A stretch of 64,000 bases of DNA from Anthracocystis setariae (lineage: Eukaryota; Basidiomycota; Ustilaginomycetes; Ustilaginales; Ustilaginaceae). The position numbers and the translations under genes are program-made. The notes under the pieces are model-generated. The model was not told where the DNA came from, searched no databases, and worked only from the letters and a program-made list of their open reading frames with translations. Below are positions 1-6,814 of the stretch, piece after piece. The DNA lies in assembly GCA_928724745.1 (NCBI GenBank), contig CAKMXJ010000008.1:248001-312000 (forward strand). Reading direction: 5' to 3'. The stretch's first letter is position 1. The number at the start of each line of letters is the position of its first letter.

Positions 1-2599
1 GTAAGGGAGGAGTGGAGATACCCTGAGCACGCTCCTCGTCCGTAAGGTGAGGATAGCCTGTGTAATAAGGGCCATTGTCAACAGATGACGTGATGTCGAT
101 GCCATCTGAGGCAGTTCCATCTTGTGGGGAGGTGATTGCTAGTGGTTCGAAAGTGCGAGTGGCCATAGGCTGGTGAACAATGGCCTGTGGCTCTTGGTTT
201 GGCGATGACGTCGCGTTGCCGACGTCGGTAGTGACTGCATCCGTAGTGATGGGCCTGTCGGTGAAGGGGAAGGATTTTTCGTCGAAGGTAGCATGATGAG
301 CAGACATTATAGTGTTGTGGTTTGTCTGAAACAACTTGAATGCCTTAGAGCCTTCGGTAACGCCAATGTAGACTGCGGGAATAGCTCTGTCGCTTAATTT
401 ATCGCGATTTGCTGCTGGGATGTGTGCCCAGGCCTTGCATCCAAATACCTTGACCTTGGAGAGGTCAGGATCTTGGTTGAAGAGTCTTTTGTACGGTGAG
501 ACCATGCTAATGGCCTTACTTGGAAGACGATTGTTAAGGTACACTGCATAGAGGGCTGCTTCACCCCATAGATAGCGAGGTGCAGAGCTGTGGATGAGCA
601 TAGCTCGAACTTGATTAAAGATGGTCAGGTTCAGACGTTCGGCAACGCCGTTCTGTTCAGGGGTGTACGGTGACGACGTCTGGTGGATGATACCTGCGTC
701 GGCAAGGAACTTGCCGAAAAGGCGATTACAGTACTCGCTACCATGATCGGTGCGGAAGCGTTTTATTTTCTTTCCGGTCTGAGTTTCCATGAGGGTCTTG
801 TAGTTCTGGAAATGGGAAAGCGCTTCCGACTTCTGTATCATCAAGTAGATGACGGAGAATCGAGTATAGTCATCTGTGAAGGAGATGAGGTATCGGTGTC
901 CTTCGGGAGTAACGTCAGGTAGCTTACCGACGACGTCAGAGTGCACTAATTCCAGTGGCTCCGTTGTACGAGTCGTCCGAGTAGGGAACGGTTGTTTGTG
1001 GGATTTGGCGACCTCGCAGGAGTTGCATTTACCAATGGGGACGCCTTTACTGAATTCGGGAATGAGCTGGGCCATTCCTTTCATCCTAGCGTCCCCTGGA
1101 TGACCTAAACGATCATGCCATAGGTTTGCAGATGTCGTTGTGACTCCGGCGAATTCGAGTTTAGGTTGAACAAGGTACGTAAGCATCCCATTCGTAGTTG
1201 TTCCTTTGAAGACGATTTTACCACCTTGGCGAGCTGTGAGCGTGTTCTTGAAGATGCTGATCTGTGCAGTCTTGGCGACCAAGTTAAGGGACATAAGATT
1301 GGCGGCATATGTCGGTACGTATAAAACATTGTGGAGGATGAGGGTATGCGTTTTCCCGTTACCGAGATCGGCAAGTACCTTAACGGTCCCCTTGCCCTCT
1401 GTCTTTACGTGATCACGACTGCCGCTCAGCAGAGGAGGGAAATCCTCAAGGCTGAGATCTGTAAAGAGATCACGATTGATACAAACGTGAACAGTGGACG
1501 CGGAATCGATAATCCATTGCGTCTCAATGCCGTAACCGCTGTCGGTAGTGGACAAAGCGATGTTGGCAATGGCAAGGCCGGTGAAGAAAGAGGATTGTGA
1601 CTTCTTGTCGGAGGGTTGTGCTGCTTTATCCTTAGCCAAGGTAGGGCAATCAGGTCTATAATGACCCTTTTCATGGCAATGATGGCAGGACACTTCCGAC
1701 AAGGGACGGCGTGGTTTGATCCCTTTGTTGGTCTTGCCGCGTCTGTTGTTGCGTTGACGCTTATCTGGAGATGATGAAGATGTCGACTTGTGTCTCCATT
1801 TGCCGTTACGATTCTTGGCAGATTTGGAGCTGGAATCATCCGTCTTGGTGTCGGTCAGGAACGCGGAAGTGTTCTGCCGAGGTCGGGCAGCTAAACCAAA
1901 GGTGTGTAACCCCTGTCTTATTTCCTCGGCCTTGAGTTGGTCAAGGTAGCTGTCGTACTCAATCTTCTCGTCCAAGGGGGTCCCTTGGAAGTTGAACGTC
2001 CTAACGGTACCGTCAGGGTCCATAGAGGTGAAGGTTTGTACATCCCGACGTCGTCTATAACTTTCCTCGAGCTGACTTCGAACGGTATGGTATTCCGATC
2101 GGAGACCCTTCATTAAGACGGTGAAGCGCTTATTCCAGCTGACTTCAATGCCTCCAAGCTTAAGTTGTTCAACTAGCTTGGTGATTCGTGTGTTATAGGC
2201 GGAGATAGTAGTCTTGTCTTGCTTAATGCTATTGAGCTGTGTTTCGAACTCTTCAATCTTGTATTGTAGCTTAGCGCTAAACGACTTCTCCAGATGCTTC
2301 CATATTCCGTTAGCCGTTTCATGGTGGTTTACCATGGTTGCGATTTCGAGTGACATGCTCGACAGTAGGATACCGCGAGCGATAAGGTTGTAACGACGCC
2401 AGTCTCGATACTCGTCAGTACCGGGAGCAGGTATAGGGGTTTCTGTCATAATGGCATCATAGATGTCTGGGCCCTTTTGCATTAGAGTTGTGATGCAGGT
2501 GGCACGCCATTTGAAATAGTCGACAGAGTCGTCAAGGTCCGGGAGTTTTTGCCCGTTGGAGAGAAGCTGCGTAGCGAAATCGGAAGTAACCTTAGACAT
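1..2599 (-). CDS. Ty1/copia Gag-Pol polyprotein, N-terminal 866 residues (partial)
   Basis: Translation from the ATG at 2597-2599 stays open to position 1. Residues 1 to about 290 are a copia-type Gag (UBN2 style). A CX2CX4HX4C zinc knuckle (CHHCHEKGHYRPDC) begins near residue 305. The aspartic protease motif WIIDSAS follows, with Asp365. Next come the GAG-pre-integrase HHCC zinc region (LWHDRLGHPG ... CNSC) and the integrase core with D555, D618 and E654; the last two are separated by exactly 35 residues, as in D,D35E integrases. After the core lies a copia-typical stretch (KVFGCKAWAH ... YIGV), then a linker leading towards the RT. The start is supported by the Gag-like sequence directly after it and by the primer site about 300 nt upstream. 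Only the truncation by the window edge prevents a full description. Confidence 0.93.
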   Translation of the reverse strand, partial: MSKVTSDFATQLLSNGQKLPDLDDSVDYFKWRATCITTLMQKGPDIYDAIMTETPIPAPGTDEYRDWRRYNLIARGILLSSMSLEIATMVNHHETANGIWKHLEKSFSAKLQYKIEEFETQLNSIKQDKTTISAYNTRITKLVEQLKLGGIEVSWNKRFTVLMKGLRSEYHTVRSQLEESYRRRRDVQTFTSMDPDGTVRTFNFQGTPLDEKIEYDSYLDQLKAEEIRQGLHTFGLAARPRQNTSAFLTDTKTDDSSSKSAKNRNGKWRHKSTSSSSPDKRQRNNRRGKTNKGIKPRRPLSEVSCHHCHEKGHYRPDCPTLAKDKAAQPSDKKSQSSFFTGLAIANIALSTTDSGYGIETQWIIDSASTVHVCINRDLFTDLSLEDFPPLLSGSRDHVKTEGKGTVKVLADLGNGKTHTLILHNVLYVPTYAANLMSLNLVAKTAQISIFKNTLTARQGGKIVFKGTTTNGMLTYLVQPKLEFAGVTTTSANLWHDRLGHPGDARMKGMAQLIPEFSKGVPIGKCNSCEVAKSHKQPFPTRTTRTTEPLELVHSDVVGKLPDVTPEGHRYLISFTDDYTRFSVIYLMIQKSEALSHFQNYKTLMETQTGKKIKRFRTDHGSEYCNRLFGKFLADAGIIHQTSSPYTPEQNGVAERLNLTIFNQVRAMLIHSSAPRYLWGEAALYAVYLNNRLPSKAISMVSPYKRLFNQDPDLSKVKVFGCKAWAHIPAANRDKLSDRAIPAVYIGVTEGSKAFKLFQTNHNTIMSAHHATFDEKSFPFTDRPITTDAVTTDVGNATSSPNQEPQAIVHQPMATRTFEPLAITSPQDGTASDGIDITSSVDNGPYYTGYPHLTDEERAQGISTPPL

Positions 2600-2900
2600 G
2601 TTAACAGATCTGTAAGGTTGTAACAGAGTTGATACCGTGTGTACCGACGAAGGTAGGGGCTCTTGAATAGGAACTTCGCTGTCTTGTACAGCGGAAACGA
2701 TATTTTGTGTTGCAGATGAGGCTTCGCTGGTCACTACAGCGGGAACAGTGTTTTCGTTATTGCAAACTGTATGGTCTCTCGAGCGTCGCGATTGTGCGGA
2801 TCGAGGAGGTACTGGGTCTCCGACGTCTGGAATCGAAAGAAGAGATCTTACTGGATTGTTTCTTGTGTTGTAGCGTCGGTATTCTCCCAGTCGTGAAGCC

Positions 2901-2915
2901 GTTGGGCTCATAACC
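2901..2915 (-). promoter_or_regulatory. Primer-binding site complementary to the initiator tRNA-Met anticodon arm
   Basis: In element sense this site reads GGTTATGAGCCCAAC. Its complement, GTTGGGCTCATAACC, matches the anticodon stem-loop of fungal initiator tRNA-Met rather than the tRNA 3' end. Drosophila copia and yeast Ty5 prime this way, with a cleaved tRNA half. The site lies 3 nt inside the proposed LTR end (CA at 2919-2920 in element sense), which supports that boundary. Confidence 0.75.
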
Positions 2916-2918
2916 TAT

Positions 2919-3371
2919 TGGAAGTCGACTGCGCCAAGGGGCGACCTTGACGGTAGGCAGCCAGGTACGATGAGTCTATCGTCTGCCAAAGATACTATAA
3001 CAAGTAGCTAAGTCGCTATAGATCTCACACTGGTGGATGGGCGTATAGAGCTGGCTCTGTTGTTATGTCAGGCCAGTTAGATCCGTGACCAAGAGTGGGC
3101 GGTGACGTTAGGCAGCAGGCACGAAGGGGAGAGACCTATGTCGATACAACAGTAGCGACGTCGGTAAGGATCTGTAAGTAGCAGGCGTTATGATACGGAG
3201 AAGTTGGTAATAAATCGATTAAGGGATCATCAACTGTGCGCTCGATGTACGCCCTATAAATACACTTAGTCCCCTACACCGTTGTTGCCCGTAGCGGTGT
3301 AGGGAACCCCATAGCGTCGACGTTAGTGACAAGATTCTACGCTAAGTGTAAACAACAGTTGATCATCAACA
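2919..3371 (-). repeat. 5' LTR of the copia element (outer boundary approximate)
   Basis: The inner edge (TG at 2919-2920 on the plus strand, CA in element sense) is fixed by the primer site. The outer edge is placed at 3371 because element-sense TGTTGATGATC starts there; no second LTR is present to confirm it. A TATA-like box (TATTTATAG in element sense) lies near 3254-3262. The LTR carries two nested inverted repeats: a perfect 10-bp stem at 3272-3281/3295-3304, enclosed by a 9-bp stem at 3261-3269/3342-3350. Confidence 0.5.
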
Positions 3372-3660
3372 TAAACAACGATGTTGACAATAACATGACC
3401 CGACGAGTAACATCCCGGTCAGAGATGTGATGAGGCACCATGTCAACGTCACGTGGGAACGCACAGTGCCAGCATTGGCATTGGCACGCGCATAGTTTCC
3501 CCGCTGCCGAGTCCCGAGGAATTGTATTGTCGGCAACTATGTCGGAATATCACCGCCCTAGTTATGGACATACCGACGTCTGTAGTGTCACGTTGATAGC
3601 TGACGCAGCAGGTGACCATATATTTCAACAAGAGGACAGGAAACGCTCTCATGTACGATT
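3372..3660. other. Junction between copia LTR and gypsy fragment, no intact gene
   Basis: Short frames only. From 3616 the frame of the downstream pol is open but lacks an ATG until 3661; stops at 3601 and 3613 break it upstream. The peptide encoded by 3619-3660 resembles the RT stretch just before the catalytic box, so the gypsy RT is broken here. 3372-3615 could be degenerate RT or unrelated flanking DNA. Confidence 0.55.
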
Positions 3661-6201
3661 ATGGGTCAATCTCGCTCTGTGGCTTTCCTCCAACGTGTGT
3701 TAACTGATGCTTTCCGCGACGCTGGCCTCGCAGACGTTGCCTTTGTCTACGTGGATGATTTTGGGGTTCGCTCCGACTCCCTCGACGACCACGAGCAGCA
3801 CGTTCGCCGTATCCTCACAGTCATTCGGGACCTAGGCCTCACCTTGGCTCGGGACAAGGCTCACGTCGCCCGGACCGAAGTACCACTGCTGGGCCATCTT
3901 GTGTCTGGATCCGGGACCCGTACCACGCCAGCGAAATGCGCAGCCATAAGTTCTATTCCTTACCCTGCTACAGTTAATCAGCTCAAGCATGTCGTAGGGT
4001 TCTTCTCCTACTATAAGAACTATGTTCCTCGTTTTGCGGCGCTGATCGCTCCTCTCCTCCGGTTGAAAAAGCTCCTCCTCCACCCAGCGCCCAAAGCCGG
4101 TCAAGCCCGTAAGTCCTATTGCGCCGGCACATCCGTTCCAGATGAGCCAGCAGCTCGGCAATCCCTCATCGAGCTTAAGCAGATTTTGCAAGATCGCGCC
4201 CTTCGTTTCCCCGACTACGCCAAACCCTTCCTGTTGTACGTGGACGCATCCCAGCAGCACGGCTTTGCCCTCGCCCTTCACCAGAGTCGCTCTCCCTCCG
4301 ACGCCATTGTCGCCTCATGCGTGGATGCCATCGACCCAGCTTCGCCTGATGCCTCGGCGGAGGTTCCGATTTGGTTTGATTCCCGTGCCCTCAAGCCCGC
4401 CGAACGCGCTTACTGGCCCACGGAGCTTGAGGCCGCCGCCGCAGTCTGGGCTCTCGGCCGGGTCCGCCGTTTTCTCGACGCATCCCCAGGGCCGCACTTG
4501 TTGTTCACCGATCATCTGGCTGTCACCTCCATCGCGGACGCCAAGCCCTTCTCTTCTACTCCGGCTGCTCGCAATCCCCGCTTGGTCCGTTTCGCTCTGC
4601 TGCTGGCGGAATTCCGTCCGAAGCTCCGCATCCTCCATCGCAAGGGCATGTACATGGCCCATGTCGATGCTCTTAGCCGCATTCAGGCCAGCGAGGTTGC
4701 CGCAAACGTTTTTCACGCATCCGACATCGTTCTTAGTGCAGGGCTGGAATCCGACATCCGTTGTTCTCAATTGGCAGACTCGGCCATGCGGCGTCTTCGT
4801 GAGGAACTCCTTCAAGCAGCCGGTCCGACAAGGCCTTTCGATAATGGTGCTTTCGGTATCAAGGGCCAGGATCTGCTATACAAGGTGGATTCTAACGGTC
4901 TCTGGCGCTTGTGCATCGGCCCGCTTGCCTTGCCGCGGCTCATCGCTTTGGCCCACGTCGGCCATCTGGGCGTCAAGGCCACCTTTGACCGTTTCCGCGC
5001 GGTGGCGTATTCCCCGCACCTCCTCCGCCACGTTGAAGACTACGTGCGCCGCTGCATGCACTGTCAGCAGACGCGCACACTTCGACACCGCCCTTACGGT
5101 GCTCTGCAACCGCTCCCAGCTCCTGATGCGCCCTTTGTAACTGTCTCCTGTGACTTCATAGTTCGGCTGCCTACCGCCCGTGCGCCCTTCGATCTTGAAG
5201 CTAATGATACCGTCCTGGTCTTGACGGATACCAGCACTCGCCGCGTGTACCTTCTCGCCGGTGCTTCCAGCTGGTCGGCCAAACGGTGGAGTCTACGCTA
5301 TGCCGATCGTCTTCTGCCTCATCTGGGCTGGCCCCGCAAGATTATAAGCGACCGCAATTCACGCCTCACGTCTCAGTTCTGGCGCAGCCTTAACGAACGC
5401 TACGGCTGCGAGCTGGCCACATCCACCGCTCATCACAAGAGTGATGGTCAGAGCGAGCGGGCCATTCAGTCGGTCGAACTTCTCCTGCGCGGTCTATGCA
5501 ACGCTTGGGCTGATGATTGGCCCACGCATTTCAGCCTTGTCGAACTGTTGCTTGGTAACCGTGTGAACGCATCTATGAACGCTGCCCCGAACGACCTTCT
5601 CTACGGTCTCAAGCTTTGTGATCCGTTCACCGCTCTCCAACCGGACACAGGCTTGGGTGACCTCTCTTTGCAAGATCGGCGCGTTGTGATGCGCCAACAA
5701 GCGCTCGACCACTTGGCTTTGGTTCAGGCGTACATGCGCCAACGTTATGATCAATTGCATGCCAAACCTCCGTCCCTTTCTGTCGGCGATTGGGTCTGGC
5801 TCGAACTAGGCGATGGATACTCGTTGCCCAAAGGGATGCTGCCTCCTGACCGCCGCCTGGGCGTTCAGCGTGTTGGCCCCTACCGAATTAAGCGAGTGGT
5901 TAGCCCTCTCGCTTACGAGCTCCAATTCCCCGCCGGCAGCCGCCTCCACCCAGTGGTGTCCATTCAGCATCTGGAGCCTTTTGTTCCGTCGGACAAACCA
6001 GTGACCTCCGCTACGGTCTCCGCCATCCTTAACGAGCGCACAGGCCGCACGCGAGGCAAGATGTATCTCGTCCGCTTCGAGCACGCCGGACACGACAAAT
6101 GGGTTCCCGCTTCTACCGTCTCCGATCCAGCAGTTCTCGATGCCTGGGCTCAGCGCCAAAAGGAAGCTGCGCCTCCGGTTCCTCTCAGCAACGCCAACTA
6201 A
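3661..6201 (+). CDS. Ty3/gypsy Pol fragment (RT C-terminus, RNase H, integrase, chromodomain)
   Basis: 846 residues from the first in-frame ATG; that ATG lies inside the RT and is not a natural start. YVDD, the RT catalytic box, is at residues 30-33. RNase H follows, with Asp in FLLYVDAS, Glu in PTELEAAAAVWAL, Asp in LLFTDHLAV and the C-terminal HVDALSR. The integrase has an HHCC zinc region (AHVGHLG ... CMHC) and a DDE triad at about D498, D564 and E599. A GPY/F motif (VGPYRIKRVVSPLAYEL) precedes a C-terminal chromodomain-like module (YLVRFEHAGHDKWVPASTV), which is the mark of chromoviruses. Everything downstream of the truncation is open, so loss of the 5' half appears recent. The fragment cannot transpose on its own. 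Confidence 0.9.
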   Translation: MGQSRSVAFLQRVLTDAFRDAGLADVAFVYVDDFGVRSDSLDDHEQHVRRILTVIRDLGLTLARDKAHVARTEVPLLGHLVSGSGTRTTPAKCAAISSIPYPATVNQLKHVVGFFSYYKNYVPRFAALIAPLLRLKKLLLHPAPKAGQARKSYCAGTSVPDEPAARQSLIELKQILQDRALRFPDYAKPFLLYVDASQQHGFALALHQSRSPSDAIVASCVDAIDPASPDASAEVPIWFDSRALKPAERAYWPTELEAAAAVWALGRVRRFLDASPGPHLLFTDHLAVTSIADAKPFSSTPAARNPRLVRFALLLAEFRPKLRILHRKGMYMAHVDALSRIQASEVAANVFHASDIVLSAGLESDIRCSQLADSAMRRLREELLQAAGPTRPFDNGAFGIKGQDLLYKVDSNGLWRLCIGPLALPRLIALAHVGHLGVKATFDRFRAVAYSPHLLRHVEDYVRRCMHCQQTRTLRHRPYGALQPLPAPDAPFVTVSCDFIVRLPTARAPFDLEANDTVLVLTDTSTRRVYLLAGASSWSAKRWSLRYADRLLPHLGWPRKIISDRNSRLTSQFWRSLNERYGCELATSTAHHKSDGQSERAIQSVELLLRGLCNAWADDWPTHFSLVELLLGNRVNASMNAAPNDLLYGLKLCDPFTALQPDTGLGDLSLQDRRVVMRQQALDHLALVQAYMRQRYDQLHAKPPSLSVGDWVWLELGDGYSLPKGMLPPDRRLGVQRVGPYRIKRVVSPLAYELQFPAGSRLHPVVSIQHLEPFVPSDKPVTSATVSAILNERTGRTRGKMYLVRFEHAGHDKWVPASTVSDPAVLDAWAQRQKEAAPPVPLSNAN

Positions 6202-6535
6202 CCACGCTCCTTCCGTCTTGTCTTGCATCCAAGTCTCAGTTCTTCTCTCAGTTTCTCTGTCTCACCGGATCGTTCCTCCCCAGCGTCGACCAGCGCAGTC
6301 CCCTCGTCGTTTCCGTACCTTCAACACGGTATCCCCTCCGGTTTCGTTCGTTCGCATCGTGTTTCTCGTCGTTTCCGTACCTTCAACACGGTATCCCCTC
6401 CGGTCTCGTTCGTTTGCATCGTGTTTCGCATTCGCAGTCTGTTCTCACAGTTACGACCTCGATCCTGGTTTCCTCGTTGCCGTGGTTTCCTCGCTCCTTT
6501 CTCGGAAACCACCGCCTTCTTTTTAGGAGGGGCAG
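6202..6535 (+). other. Gypsy 3' non-coding region with polypurine tract
   Basis: Lies between the pol stop and the 3' LTR. It ends in a purine-rich tract, AGGAGGGGCAG (6525-6535), directly before the LTR start TGTTAC, which is the expected plus-strand primer position. It also contains a 62-bp tandem duplication (listed separately). Confidence 0.7.
6305..6428 (+). repeat. 62-bp tandem duplication, two copies
   Basis: Copies at about 6305-6366 and 6367-6428 each begin CGTCGTTTCCGTACCTTCAA and differ at only a few bases (for example TTTCG versus TCTCG). They lie in the non-coding 3' region of the gypsy element. Confidence 0.85.
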
Positions 6536-6720
6536 TGTTACGCCGATGCGTAACCTCTCGCGCGAGACAGTATCGCGCGAGCCCATTCACATGCCTCAGG
6601 CATGTATGACGCATGTAGTCACGCGCAGCTGGCCTGTATATAGACTCACATCGTCGCTCACTCCTTCTTGGTAATCATCATCTTGTTATCGTATGCCGCC
6701 GTGTGTGTGTACGTGTAACA
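6536..6720 (+). repeat. 3' LTR of the gypsy element, 185 bp
   Basis: Begins TGTTAC and ends GTAACA, a perfect 6-bp terminal inverted repeat, and sits directly after the polypurine tract, so both ends are well defined. It has a TATA box (TATATA, 6637-6642). The first 70 bp are unusually palindromic: a 7-bp stem with 4-nt loop at 6537-6554, a 12-bp perfect palindrome TCTCGCGCGAGA at 6556-6567, and ACATGCCT/AGGCATGT around one base at 6589-6605. The right-hand target duplication would be about TTGCG (6721-6725); it cannot be verified because the left end is missing. Confidence 0.88.
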
Positions 6721-6814
6721 TTGCGTTATTGCGCCCACTCCTTGCATGCTCACATTCGCTCCTCCATCCATCGCTTCGCACAATCTACGACGACCTGGAA
6801 AGACACCTGTCGCC

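Larger units (their letters stand above)
1..3371 (-). mobile_element. Ty1/copia LTR retrotransposon, 5' half (runs off the left edge)
   Basis: The element reads right to left: 5' LTR (about 2919-3371), tRNA primer site (2901-2915), leader, then one open gag-pol frame from the ATG at 2599 to the window edge. Domain order is Gag, zinc knuckle, protease, integrase, which is the Ty1/copia order (integrase before reverse transcriptase). RT, RNase H and the 3' LTR must lie to the left. The absence of stops or frameshifts over 866 codons suggests a young, possibly competent copy. Confidence 0.9.
3616..6720 (+). mobile_element. Ty3/gypsy chromovirus-like LTR retrotransposon, 5'-truncated
   Basis: What remains is the C-terminal part of RT, RNase H, integrase, a GPY/F region, a chromodomain, the 3' non-coding region with polypurine tract and one 3' LTR. 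Gag, protease, most of RT and the 5' LTR are missing on this side. The adjoining copia LTR suggests that the copia element inserted into this gypsy copy, or deleted part of it; the missing half may lie to the left of the window. Confidence 0.88.

Noticed and set aside
1426..1839. 137-codon minus-strand frame
   Set aside because: It is a wrong-frame shadow of the copia Gag-Pol, which is open in the neighbouring frame through the zinc knuckle and protease.
3440..3703. 87-codon frame preceding the gypsy fragment
   Set aside because: It is out of frame with the RT and shows no RT or host motif.
6746..6814. Upstream in-frame ATG as the U2AF65 start
   Set aside because: The 23 added residues are not U2AF-like, and the ATG at 6815 has better context; kept only as a possible LTR-driven alternative.
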